DNA of 39,740 nt. Origin: Paramuribaculum sp. Its GTDB lineage: Bacteria > Bacteroidota > Bacteroidia > Bacteroidales > Muribaculaceae. Within the stretch, counting starts at the first letter, position 1. Each line of letters starts with the position of its first letter. The translations under genes were made by a program, and so were the position numbers. Below, piece by piece: positions 24,347 to 36,303 of the stretch. The notes beneath the pieces were generated by a model. That model saw only the letters and a program-made list of their open reading frames with translations, did not search any database and was not told where the DNA came from. Location of the stretch: the NCBI GenBank assembly GCA_029052015.1, contig JAIDJW010000141.1:1-39740 (forward strand), read 5' to 3'.

Positions 24347-27211
24347 ATGGGCAGAATACTGTTTTTAACAACATTCCTGATTGCATCGCTGCTGTCGGTG
24401 CACGCAGAGGAAAAATTCACCGTCAGAACCAACGCGAAGGAAGGCTTCAGCGGCGAGCAGGTCAAAAAGGCCATGGGCGTGCTGCTTGATAAAAGCACCG
24501 GCGACACGGTGAGCGTCGCTACCAAAAAGTTTTTATATTTAGGCGGGGGCAATGACGGGGAATTCGTCACCGTCATGAATTTCGATGTGCCGCGCGCACC
24601 GGGCAAGTATCTCCTGAAAGCATACGCTCAAGGGTATGACACCGTGTATCAGAGCGTGAATATCGACAAAATAGGCGCCAGGGAATATGAGCTTCAGATT
24701 CCGGACGTGATGTTTTACCCCAAGTCAAAGATGCTAGGCGAGGCCGTCGTTACGGCATCAAAGGTAAAATTCTATGTCAAGGGCGATACCTTGGTGTACA
24801 ACGCCGATGCTTTCCGTGTATCCGAAGGTTCGATGCTCGATGTGCTCGTGAAGCAGCTCCCGGGCGTGGAGCTCAAGGAGGGCGGTCAGATCTATGTCAA
24901 CGGCGAATTCGTGGAAAGCCTGATTCTCAACGGCAAGGACTTCTTTAAGGGCGACAACAATATTATGCTCAATAGCCTGGGGGCATACACGGTAAAGGAT
25001 ATCGCGGTGTATGACAAATGGAGCGACCGCAGCCTGCTCGCCGGCAAAGACCTCGGCGACAGCCGCAAGGTAATGGATGTGCGCCTCAAGCGCGAGTATA
25101 TGTCGGGCTATATAGCCAATGTAGAGACCGGTGGCGGCAGCGCCTCGCGCTATATGGGCAGACTGTTCGGAATGTGGTACACCGACCGCTCGAGGGTGAC
25201 GCTGCTCGGCAATGTCAACAATCTCAACGACAGCCGTACGCCGGGTCAGAACGATTCATACCGCGCGGCGAATGTGCCCGGCGACTTCCGTACGATAATG
25301 GCGGGACTTGACTACAATGTCAACGGTGCAGGAAACAAGTGGGAGTTTTACGGAAACACGATGTTCAATAAAGTGCGCAATGTCGACATCTCGACTACTG
25401 ACCTGACGAATTTTCTGCCCGGCGGCAACACCACGGAGCTGAAATTTGCCGATGCGCTGTCACACAATCTGAATATAAACACCAAAAATACCCTGAAACT
25501 GCGCTCGGACCGCACTCTCTTCACTGTCAACCAACGCCTCGGCTATAACAATAACGACCGTGTCAGCTCATCGCTTTCCGGCGCATTCACGCGGGAGGTG
25601 GAGAATGTTGACAGGCAGATTCTCGAAGCGATATATTCCGGCAACGGAGGCTCGCTGCAGGAGGTGACAGCCAACGCCGCGCAGACTCTCGGCAAGATGA
25701 GCGGCCATTCGATAGATGCGGGTGGCGACCTGTTTGCAACGCTAAAGTTCAAGCATAATCCTGATTTGCTGGAATTCGCTGTCAGTGGCAACTACAAATC
25801 GCAGCGCAGCAGACTGTTCGATCTCTACGACATAAAATTCTTCCGCCCGGGGAGCCGTACTACCGACTACACCTTCACCCGCAATGCGCCCGACAACGAA
25901 TGGCTTATTGGAGTCGCTCCTGCTTACGCGTATATTATATCCCCGGATATAAGCCTGAGTTTCGGTCCCGGGTGGCAGCATTCCGCATCAGATAAAAGTT
26001 CGGATTTCTATAGGCTTGACCGCCTGGAGGATATAGGAGTATTCGGCGCTCTCCCCGATGATTATGCCTCGACTCTTGACGCCTCGCAGTCCTACCGGTC
26101 CAGGCAGCGGAGCGACAAAGCCTATTTTTATGCTAATTTTGTAGGGGAAAAGAGGGACAGCCGGGGCGGAAGATGGATTTTCCAGATATTCCCGTTTGTT
26201 TCCTACCGCTGGCGGGCACTCGACTATATGCAGGCAGACGGGATGCAGAATATCAGGCACAACAGCGTGGCGATAGATTTTAACAACACGCGCCTGCAAT
26301 ACATCAGGGGGAGCAACAATTTTCAGCTGACTTACACGCGCACCACTAATCCCGTGCCGCTCAACCGCCTGGTGAACATCGTCGACACCCGCGACCCGCT
26401 GAATGTTTTCAAAGGAGCGTCCTCGCTCAAAAATTCGGCGAAAAACCATATCGAATTCCGCTGGTGGAAAGAGCAGAGGAGCGGCAAGCACCGCTGGCGC
26501 AACATCCTCACCCCGTACTTCTCGTTTGTGGAAAACGAGCTGGCAAACAGCTATACATATAATGAGGAGACAGGTGTGAGAATATTTGAGATGCGCAATG
26601 TGAGCGGCAACTGGAGCACCGGAATAATCAACAGCTATACAAAGACTTTCGGCAAAATAGATGAGCTTGACATAAGCTCTGTCACGAGAATAAACATGGT
26701 AAATTCCACCGATTATATCTCCACCAACGCAGCCGCGGCTGAGAAGATGGCTGTCAGAAACACATCTTTTTCAGAAGGTGTGCAGCTCACCTGGCGCCTC
26801 GGCAAGCAGCAGCTCGGGCTGAACGGCCGCATTGATGTGCGCGACACCCGCAGCGACAACAGCACCTTTGATTCATTTACCGCAACTGTGGCTCAGTACG
26901 GAGTGTCCGGTCAGTTCAGGCTGCCGTTCAACTTCAGCATATCCACCGACTTCAACCTATACACCCGCCGCGGCTACGCTTACCGCGAGCTCAACACCAC
27001 CGATGCGGTGTGGAACGCGCGCCTGAGCTATAGCCTCAAAGGGGGCAGGTGGCTGTTCATGCTCGATGGATTCGACCTGCTGCATCAGCTCAACAATGTG
27101 ACTTACAATATCAACGCCCAGGGACGCACCGAAACCTACACCAATGTGCTCCCGCGCTACTGCCTCTTCCATGTGCAGTACCGCTTCATGCTCCAGCCCA
27201 AAAAGAAGTAA
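24347..27211 (+). CDS. outer membrane beta-barrel / TonB-dependent receptor-like protein
   Basis: Signal peptide, carboxypeptidase-regulatory-like N-terminus, plug-like AFRVSEGSMLDVLVKQLPGVELKEGGQIYVNGEFVESLILNGKDFFKGDNNIMLNSLGAYTVKDIAVYDK, aromatic-rich barrel strands. Confidence 0.85.
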   Translation: MGRILFLTTFLIASLLSVHAEEKFTVRTNAKEGFSGEQVKKAMGVLLDKSTGDTVSVATKKFLYLGGGNDGEFVTVMNFDVPRAPGKYLLKAYAQGYDTVYQSVNIDKIGAREYELQIPDVMFYPKSKMLGEAVVTASKVKFYVKGDTLVYNADAFRVSEGSMLDVLVKQLPGVELKEGGQIYVNGEFVESLILNGKDFFKGDNNIMLNSLGAYTVKDIAVYDKWSDRSLLAGKDLGDSRKVMDVRLKREYMSGYIANVETGGGSASRYMGRLFGMWYTDRSRVTLLGNVNNLNDSRTPGQNDSYRAANVPGDFRTIMAGLDYNVNGAGNKWEFYGNTMFNKVRNVDISTTDLTNFLPGGNTTELKFADALSHNLNINTKNTLKLRSDRTLFTVNQRLGYNNNDRVSSSLSGAFTREVENVDRQILEAIYSGNGGSLQEVTANAAQTLGKMSGHSIDAGGDLFATLKFKHNPDLLEFAVSGNYKSQRSRLFDLYDIKFFRPGSRTTDYTFTRNAPDNEWLIGVAPAYAYIISPDISLSFGPGWQHSASDKSSDFYRLDRLEDIGVFGALPDDYASTLDASQSYRSRQRSDKAYFYANFVGEKRDSRGGRWIFQIFPFVSYRWRALDYMQADGMQNIRHNSVAIDFNNTRLQYIRGSNNFQLTYTRTTNPVPLNRLVNIVDTRDPLNVFKGASSLKNSAKNHIEFRWWKEQRSGKHRWRNILTPYFSFVENELANSYTYNEETGVRIFEMRNVSGNWSTGIINSYTKTFGKIDELDISSVTRINMVNSTDYISTNAAAAEKMAVRNTSFSEGVQLTWRLGKQQLGLNGRIDVRDTRSDNSTFDSFTATVAQYGVSGQFRLPFNFSISTDFNLYTRRGYAYRELNTTDAVWNARLSYSLKGGRWLFMLDGFDLLHQLNNVTYNINAQGRTETYTNVLPRYCLFHVQYRFMLQPKKK

Positions 27212-27276
27212 AATGTGGATAAAAGCAAAGCCCTGTGGTGATTCTGTATGCAATGTGAGATACTGTGTAAAAGTGC

Positions 27277-27284
27277 TATCTTTG
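27277..27284 (+). promoter_or_regulatory. Bacteroidetes-type -7 box TATCTTTG
   Basis: Upstream of the frameshifted small membrane protein. Confidence 0.45.
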
Positions 27285-27326
27285 TGCAATAATATTAAAA
27301 AGATTAATACTGCTTCAAAACTAAGG

Positions 27327-27583
27327 GTGTGTAACAAGGCGCTTGAATGCGTCCTCGTAATGATTCTCGTGTCAGGCATTCAGCTCGAGGCGACATCAGG
27401 CAGATATGCCTGGTCAGTATGGGCTCATTTCTGCTTGCCGCAGTCAGTGGCTTTGCCGCCACTTTTATCCGGCTTGACGGAAACAGTCATTCGCATTTCG
27501 GCGCTGTTCATGGCAAAATCGGCTTCCTGATGGTGATATTCGGAACTATCCATGCCGTTAGGCACATTCGCATACACAAATAA
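27327..27583 (+). pseudogene. small membrane protein (DUF4405/cytochrome-b-like) with apparent 1-nt frameshift
   Basis: Frame 1 VCNKALECVLVMILVSGIQLEATSGRYAWSVWAHF continues into the 27347 ORF frame as LLAAVSGFAATFIRLDGNSHSHFGAVHGKIGFLMVIFGTIHAVRHIRIHK if one T is restored in the TTT near 27430. Confidence 0.6.
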
Positions 27584-27598
27584 TTTGCTATATTTGCA

Positions 27599-27606
27599 AA
27601 AGAATA
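27599..27606 (+). promoter_or_regulatory. Bacteroidetes-type -7 box TATATTTG
   Basis: Upstream of the ATG at 27628. Confidence 0.5.
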
Positions 27607-27627
27607 ATAAACCAATCGCTTAGCTAC

Positions 27628-29025
27628 ATGAAGAAAACAATATTTTTTGCAATGGCGGCGCTGGCGCTGACAGCAGGCGCGCAGACGCAGGCTCCTGACG
27701 GCGGCATCACTCCGGAGATGATGAAGAGCATCAAGAGCGCCTACAAGGGCACTCCCGCCGACAAGGCTATCTTTAACGCGATATCAAACAACGATATCAA
27801 CAAACTTGCGGTGAACACCGCTTCAAAAAACAATTTTGACACCCATTTCTCGCACCGCGTGCCGAGCAAGGGCATCACCAACCAGCGCTCAAGCGGCAGA
27901 TGCTGGCTGTTTACCGGGCTGAATGTTCTCCGCGCTCAGGCGATGGCAGAGCATAAGTTGCCTAAAATAGAGTTTTCGCAGAACTACAATTTCTTCTGGG
28001 ACCAGCTTGAAAAAGCCAATCTATTCCTTCAGGGCATCATTGACACATCAGACAAGCCTATGGACGACAAGACTGTAGACTGGCTTTTCCGCAATCCTCT
28101 CAGCGACGGCGGACAGTTTACCGGCATTTCCGACAACCTGATGAAATACGGTGTAGTGCCCGCGGAGGTGATGCTCGAAACCAACAGCTCAAACTCCACC
28201 GGCAGAATGAGCAATCTTATAGGACTCAAACTCAAGGAGTACGGACTTGAACTGCGTGACATGGCGGCTGCAAAGGCGAAGCCTGCCGACCTGAAGAAGC
28301 GCAAGACCGAGATGCTCGGCGAGGTGTACAGAATGCTGGCGCTCAATCTCGGCGAGCCTCCGACAGAATTTGTGTGGACCCGCAAGGACGCTTCCGGCAA
28401 GCCGGTTGACACCCGCACATACACTCCGCAGTCATTCTACAAGGAGTATATCGGCAACAACCTCAAGGACAATTATGTGATGCTGATGAACGATCCAAGT
28501 CGCGAGTTCTACAAACTCTATGAAATAGAGTATGACCGCCACGCCTACGACGGCAAGAACTGGACTTACGTCAATCTACCCATAGAGGAGATAAAGGGGA
28601 TGGCTATCGCCTCAATCAAGGACAGCACGGCGATGTATTTCTCCTGCGACGTCGGCAAATTCTATGACCGCGAGCGCGGAGTGCTCGATGTGGATTACTT
28701 AGACTATGGCTCGCTGTTCGGCACCACTTTCGGTATGGACAAGAAGCAGCGCATCCTCACCCATTCGAGCGGTTCAAGCCACGCGATGACCCTTGTTGCC
28801 GTTGACCTTGACGAAAACGGCGTGCCCCGCAAATGGATGGTTGAAAACAGCTGGGGACCCGGCGCCAACGACGGTCACCTCATCATGACCGACAAATGGT
28901 TTGACGAATATATGTTCCGTCTCGTTGTCGACAAGAAATACCTCACCCCGAAGGCTGCGGAAGTGCTCAAGCAGAAGCCTCAGACCCTTCCCGCCTGGGA
29001 TCCCATGTTTGCCGACGAGCTGTAA
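27628..29025 (+). CDS. pepC: C1 family (C1B, bleomycin hydrolase/aminopeptidase C-like) cysteine peptidase
   Basis: NQRSSGRCWLFTGLNVLR active Cys, SSGSSHAMTLVAVDLDENGVPRKWMVENSWGP His/Asn; signal peptide. Confidence 0.92.
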   Translation: MKKTIFFAMAALALTAGAQTQAPDGGITPEMMKSIKSAYKGTPADKAIFNAISNNDINKLAVNTASKNNFDTHFSHRVPSKGITNQRSSGRCWLFTGLNVLRAQAMAEHKLPKIEFSQNYNFFWDQLEKANLFLQGIIDTSDKPMDDKTVDWLFRNPLSDGGQFTGISDNLMKYGVVPAEVMLETNSSNSTGRMSNLIGLKLKEYGLELRDMAAAKAKPADLKKRKTEMLGEVYRMLALNLGEPPTEFVWTRKDASGKPVDTRTYTPQSFYKEYIGNNLKDNYVMLMNDPSREFYKLYEIEYDRHAYDGKNWTYVNLPIEEIKGMAIASIKDSTAMYFSCDVGKFYDRERGVLDVDYLDYGSLFGTTFGMDKKQRILTHSSGSSHAMTLVAVDLDENGVPRKWMVENSWGPGANDGHLIMTDKWFDEYMFRLVVDKKYLTPKAAEVLKQKPQTLPAWDPMFADEL

Positions 29026-29046
29026 GCTCAATAGCGGTTCATGACA

Positions 29047-29163
29047 GCGGCAGAGCCGCAATTAGCCGCATGGCGGCGTATCAGTTATAGCCCTCAGCAA
29101 GCGAGGCAGAGCCTCGCGCAGCTGGGGGCTAAGTAATTAATGAAGATTGTTGCAGCGCAACAA
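29047..29163. repeat. Copy C2 (inverted) of the two-copy intergenic hairpin element
   Basis: GCGGC-AGA-GCCGC (29047-29059), GCCGC-ATG-GCGGC (29065-29077), GCGAGGC-AGA-GCCTCGC (29101-29117), TTGTTGC-AGC-GCAACAA (29147-29163); reverse complement aligns with 20281-20396. Confidence 0.85.
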
Positions 29164-29181
29164 ATCAATTCACCGGCAGAA

Positions 29182-29301
29182 TTGCTACTCTGTAGCAAAT
29201 CCTCTTAAACGACTTTTTACCACAAGCTGCACGGTGCGCTGCACCGCTTGCATGTGGCTACATCTGAAACGGTGCTATGCACCTTCTGGCTGCGCTGCAG
29301 C
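29182..29301. repeat. Hairpin array with 3-nt loops
   Basis: TTGCTAC-TCT-GTAGCAA (29182-29198), CGGTGC-GCT-GCACCG (29232-29246), GGTGC-TAT-GCACC (29271-29283), GCTGC-GCT-GCAGC (29289-29301). Confidence 0.8.
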
Positions 29302-29409
29302 TATCCTTTTGCGGGTCGCGAGAGGCGCTTGGCGAATATGGGACGGTGGGCGTGATTGCTTTTTGTGGCGATTTTTATACAGGCGCTTGCTGTATGGTAT
29401 GATTTTTTA

Positions 29410-29445
29410 TAATTTTGCAACGCGTTCAGGAGTGAACGTTTTTTT
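29410..29445 (+). promoter_or_regulatory. -7 box TAATTTTG followed by a terminator-like hairpin
   Basis: TAATTTTG at 29410-29417; CGTTCA (29423-29428)-GGAG-TGAACG (29433-29438) then TTTTTTT. Confidence 0.5.
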
Positions 29446-29473
29446 ATAGAATGAGCATTTGTTGTATTATCCG

Positions 29474-29615
29474 CGGTAAGGAATCTGGACAATTCTAACA
29501 GCGTAGAGATAATGTGACAGCACGCTCATGCTTCGTTAGCGTATATACAGATATACTCGATGAAGCATGGGCTATTGTCTATTACTTACGCTGAGCTGTC
29601 CAGAGCTTCTTACCG
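29474..29615. other. ~142-nt interrupted inverted repeat / structured element (possible 5' leader or ncRNA)
   Basis: Paired blocks: CGGTAAG 29474-29480 / CTTACCG 29609-29615; TCTGGACA 29484-29491 / TGTCCAGA 29597-29604; CAGCGTA 29499-29505 / TACGCTG 29587-29593; CATGCTTC 29527-29534 / GAAGCATG 29562-29569; GTATAT 29541-29546 / ATATAC 29551-29556. Confidence 0.8.
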
Positions 29616-29709
29616 GTGATATTCAATAGCTTCATGCTTTTTCTTTTTAATAAACCATATCAATATCGCCCTATTGAAGCTGTGGGGCAACGCTAACAAA
29701 TTATTCAAA

Positions 29710-30102
29710 ATGAAAAAGACATTTAGAGTATTCGGAATGTTGTTGTGTGCCATTTTTATGGCAGTCAATTTCACATCCTGCAGTGATGATGACGACGAGG
29801 GTTCAATCGTCGGCACATGGATGCTGATGATTCAGGAAGAGGATGGCCAATGGTTCTGCCAATACAATTTCAAAAGCGACGGAAGTCTTCAGGTCAAGGA
29901 CTGGAGTTCAGAGGATGTTGAACCCTCCTCGTATGAGGCTACCGGGAAATGGTCTGTTGCCGGTGACATTCTGACAATAACTGTAGATGAAGGGGAAGAA
30001 GGTGAAAATTGGACAGAAGCCTATCGTTTCAAACTTGATGGCAACAAGCTTATAATTTATGATTACGAGGAAGACGGTCCCAACGTCTTTGTAAGAAAAT
30101 AA
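29710..30102 (+). CDS. small lipocalin-like lipoprotein
   Basis: MKKTFRVFGMLLCAIFMAVNFTSCSDDDDEGSIVGTWML (lipobox TSC, acidic +2 residues, GTW start of lipocalin-like domain). Confidence 0.8.
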   Translation: MKKTFRVFGMLLCAIFMAVNFTSCSDDDDEGSIVGTWMLMIQEEDGQWFCQYNFKSDGSLQVKDWSSEDVEPSSYEATGKWSVAGDILTITVDEGEEGENWTEAYRFKLDGNKLIIYDYEEDGPNVFVRK

Positions 30103-30123
30103 AGGCAGCATATCTGTCAGATA

Positions 30124-30160
30124 AAAGAGGATGTATCTTTTCTGATACATCCTCTTTTTT
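30124..30160 (+). terminator. Rho-independent terminator
   Basis: GAGGATGTATC (30127-30137) / GATACATCCTC (30144-30154) followed by TTTTTT. Confidence 0.88.
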
Positions 30161-30187
30161 GTTGATTGATAGGTTTGTAATAACGTC

Positions 30188-30319
30188 GTCCCTCCGGGAC
30201 TCTGTTTTTGGGGAGGCATTTTGTTGTCCCCGCACTCGCACTTTGTGCTTCGTACGGGGTTGTCAACAATCTCCTGCCTCCGGCAGTCCGAGGCAAGGGA
30301 GAACCGCTGCGGAGCAGCG
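30188..30319. repeat. Intergenic hairpin array (copy B of the GTnCGGGGTTGwCAA family)
   Basis: GTCCC-TCC-GGGAC (30188-30200), GCAC-TTT-GTGC (30238-30248), GTACGGGGTTGTCAACAATC (30252-30271), CTGCC-TCC-GGCAG (30274-30286), CGCTGC-GGA-GCAGCG (30305-30319). Confidence 0.8.
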
Positions 30320-30433
30320 CCCCCCCCTCACGAGATGGGGAGGTTGGCGAATATTAGACAAATAGGACTTATTGCAACAAAAAACGGCACCGGAGGAGGT
30401 TCGGGTGCCGTTTTTTGGTGATTAGATGAGGGG

Positions 30434-32887
30434 TCAGAGGGAGACTTCGGGGTACATGGAGTCCCACCACTCGGGTTGGTCTTTGAGGTATTTGGCAAAC
30501 CATGCGAAGATGGTGTCCTGCCAGCGGATACGCTTGTCGTAGTCCATGATGTGGTGGTCCTGGTCCTTGACGGCAACGAATGCTGTCGGGCGGTCAAGGA
30601 GTTTGAGGGCGGTGAACATCTGGATGCTTTCGCCGACAGGCACATTGTTGTCGGCATCGCCGTGGAGGAAGAGCAGGGGAGTGTGTATCTTGTCGGCTCG
30701 GAAGAGGGGACTCTGCTTGACATACAGGTCGGGGTGGCTCCAGGGGTATGACTCCGCCATGCTGACCTCGCTGTAGGAGTATCCCCAGTAGCCTTCGCCC
30801 CAGTAGCTCGTGTGGTCGCTGATGCCGGCGTGGGATATAGCGGCGGCAAACATGTCGGTGACGGTCTGGAGGTACTGGGTCATGAATCCGCCGTAGGATG
30901 CGCCGATACAGCCTATTTTGGCGGAGTCGACATAGGGGTGCTCCTCGCAGAAGCGGCGCGTGCCTTCGATGATGTCCTGTGCTACTCCCTCGCCTGCGGT
31001 GTTGACGTGGCGCGATGAAAATTCCTGACCGAAGCCGGTGGCTCCGCTTGGTTCGACGACGTAAACTACATAGCCCTGCGCCGCGTATGCGTGGTGGGGA
31101 TAGCGGCTCTCGAAGTTGCGGCTTGTGGGGCTGCAGCCGCCGTAGTAGTTGACAATCAGGGGATATTTCTTGGTCGGGTCGAAGTGGGGCGGCAGGTAGA
31201 AGCGTCCGTAAATGCTGTCGCCGCGCGAGTTGAGGAAGTTCCAGGGTGCTACTTTGCCGAGTTTCACATCCGCGAGGTCGGCGGCAAGCGGCTCGTCAAG
31301 AAGGTTGGTGCGCAGGGTCTTGGTGTTGAGGGTGTAGAGGCGGTCGGGATTGGCCATGCCCTGCGAGGCGAAGGCGGCGTTGACTCCGGCAAGCGGCAGG
31401 CTGATGTTTTTGACAATGTCCTGACCGGCAGGTAGCTGCTCGATTTTGCCGTCGGTGGTGTTGAGGCGGAAAAGGCTTATCTCATCGCGGTTTTCGGCGG
31501 TGAAATAGACTTTGCCGTCGGCTCTGCTCCATTGGAATGCGCCGACGTTGGGGTTGAAATCGCGCGTGAGGGGAGTGAATTTGCGGCTGGCGGTGTCGAA
31601 GAGGAAGAGCTGGGTGTCAATCATGCTCGGAATTCTGCCTTCGGGCACATTCCTGCCGATGCCGCCGAGGGATTCGGGGGTGCCGCTGAGGAGTATCTTT
31701 GATGCGTCGGGCGAGAAAATCGCTCCGCCGATAAAACCGTCGTCGGCAACTATTGTGTCAAGGCTCATGTCGGCGAGGTTGAGCACTGCAATGGTGAATA
31801 CTGTTGTCGGACGCTTCGTGAGCCTGCTGCGGCTGCTGCGCACAAGGAGCTTAGAGCCGTCATCGCTTATGTCGAGCAGGTTGGCGTTGTGATGGCCGAA
31901 TGTGAGGGGACGCATGAATCCGGTGGCAATGTCGTATAGAGCGAGCGAATTGCGGTTGCGCCATCCGGGCTGCCTGTCCTCGGGCTCAAGAATGCGGTAA
32001 ACATCAGGATTTTCCTGCGGACCTTTGGCGGTGACGTTGAAAACAAGATACCTTTCATCCGGCGCTATGGTAAAGTATCCGTCAGGAAGTCCTTTGGCAA
32101 CAACTGTCTGTGCTCCCGTCGCCGCATCGGTGGCGATGATGGCGCGTCCCTGCGGAGTGGCTGCCGTGCGGTAGTAGCGTGAGCCTTCGGGCATCCATGC
32201 CAGCGATTCTGCGGAACGGGCAACAGGCTTGCCGTCAAAAGCGGTGACCACCCATTCCCAGTCGGTGGCTCCGCCAGGGCGGCCGGTGGAATATATGGTT
32301 ATGAGGTATTTGCCGTCGGGCGAAATCTCAGTGGAGTATATCCTGCGTCCATGGAGCACATGGTCGAGGGTGTACATTTTGTCGCTTACGGACAGTTCGA
32401 TTGCTCCGGCAGGAGCTATCACGCTCACTTTCGCCGTGTCGGCGGCTCCGGGTGAGGAGAGGTACTTGATTACCACCTTATGGGTCGCAGGCTTGAGCTT
32501 CTGGGCGCCGGGAGTCATGGGAGCGCCGTCAATAAATGCCTTGTAGTCGGCAATGCCTTCAATGGAAATTGTCGGCTCGGTGTAGCCGCGATTGGTAAAG
32601 TCAAATGCCAATAGATGGATAGCGGGCGTCTTGTCACTGCCGGGGAGAATCTCGCCTGTGAATTCGGTGGCGCCGGCAAGGGCAGCATCAAAGTTGAGCG
32701 GTGAGTCTAAAATGCTTTTGACTGAATAGGAGTGTGAATTGACATCCACAGTGTCAATCATGACCGGAGCGGGAAGGGGGAATGCTCCGGCGTGCCTGAA
32801 ATTGCGCACGGCAACAGTATCGTTGGTGCCTGTAGCGCTTCCGACAGCCAATGCAGCGGCAAGAGTGGCAAAAAATCTTGTAGTCAT
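30434..32887 (-). CDS. S9 family (prolyl oligopeptidase/DPP-like) serine peptidase
   Basis: IGCIGASYGGFMTQYLQT, LFLHGDADNNVPVGES, VKDQDHHIMDYDKR; N-terminal propeller-like region. Confidence 0.92.
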   Translation of the reverse strand: MTTRFFATLAAALAVGSATGTNDTVAVRNFRHAGAFPLPAPVMIDTVDVNSHSYSVKSILDSPLNFDAALAGATEFTGEILPGSDKTPAIHLLAFDFTNRGYTEPTISIEGIADYKAFIDGAPMTPGAQKLKPATHKVVIKYLSSPGAADTAKVSVIAPAGAIELSVSDKMYTLDHVLHGRRIYSTEISPDGKYLITIYSTGRPGGATDWEWVVTAFDGKPVARSAESLAWMPEGSRYYRTAATPQGRAIIATDAATGAQTVVAKGLPDGYFTIAPDERYLVFNVTAKGPQENPDVYRILEPEDRQPGWRNRNSLALYDIATGFMRPLTFGHHNANLLDISDDGSKLLVRSSRSRLTKRPTTVFTIAVLNLADMSLDTIVADDGFIGGAIFSPDASKILLSGTPESLGGIGRNVPEGRIPSMIDTQLFLFDTASRKFTPLTRDFNPNVGAFQWSRADGKVYFTAENRDEISLFRLNTTDGKIEQLPAGQDIVKNISLPLAGVNAAFASQGMANPDRLYTLNTKTLRTNLLDEPLAADLADVKLGKVAPWNFLNSRGDSIYGRFYLPPHFDPTKKYPLIVNYYGGCSPTSRNFESRYPHHAYAAQGYVVYVVEPSGATGFGQEFSSRHVNTAGEGVAQDIIEGTRRFCEEHPYVDSAKIGCIGASYGGFMTQYLQTVTDMFAAAISHAGISDHTSYWGEGYWGYSYSEVSMAESYPWSHPDLYVKQSPLFRADKIHTPLLFLHGDADNNVPVGESIQMFTALKLLDRPTAFVAVKDQDHHIMDYDKRIRWQDTIFAWFAKYLKDQPEWWDSMYPEVSL

Positions 32888-32961
32888 TGCTGAAAATGTG
32901 ATTATTCAATTGATTGGTGTTCAAAATTACAAAATTATTAGGTAATTAGGTGCGTGGGTAT

Positions 32962-32969
32962 TAATTTTG
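32962..32969 (+). promoter_or_regulatory. Bacteroidetes-type -7 box TAATTTTG
   Basis: Upstream of the ATG at 33016. Confidence 0.5.
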
Positions 32970-32985
32970 TAAAAATTACCGATAA

Positions 32986-36102
<3,117 letters not shown>

Positions 36103-36126
36103 TTGTACTTATAACACATATAGCAT

Positions 36127-36163
36127 GCGTCCATGCCTGATAGGGTGTGGACGCTCTTTTTTT
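36127..36163 (+). terminator. Rho-independent terminator
   Basis: GCGTCCA (36127-36133) / TGGACGC (36148-36154) followed by TCTTTTTTT. Confidence 0.85.
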
Positions 36164-36229
36164 GCAGAAGAATTATAAATGTCGAGCCACTTTTTTAGAT
36201 AAAAAGGGATGTATTCCAATTTTTTTACA

Positions 36230-36237
36230 TAATTTTG
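36230..36237 (+). promoter_or_regulatory. Bacteroidetes-type -7 box TAATTTTG
   Basis: Upstream of the ATG at 36304. Confidence 0.5.
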
Positions 36238-36303
36238 AAACCTTGATGCCGGTGTATGTTGCCGGAATCACACTGAACTACTCATATTTACTTTTTATTT
36301 GAT

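Noticed and set aside
29147-29449. 100-aa plus-strand ORF in the intergenic gap
   Set aside because: Spans the triloop hairpin array and the 29410 promoter/terminator block; Cys/Arg-rich with no protein-like pattern.
29474-29615. Considered an integron attC-type recombination site because of the folded inverted repeat
   Set aside because: No RYYYAAC/GTTRRRY core boxes at the ends, no integrase gene and no cassette array in the window.
30159-30421. Small ORFs over the B hairpin array
   Set aside because: Composition follows the repeated palindromes; no start context or conserved domain.
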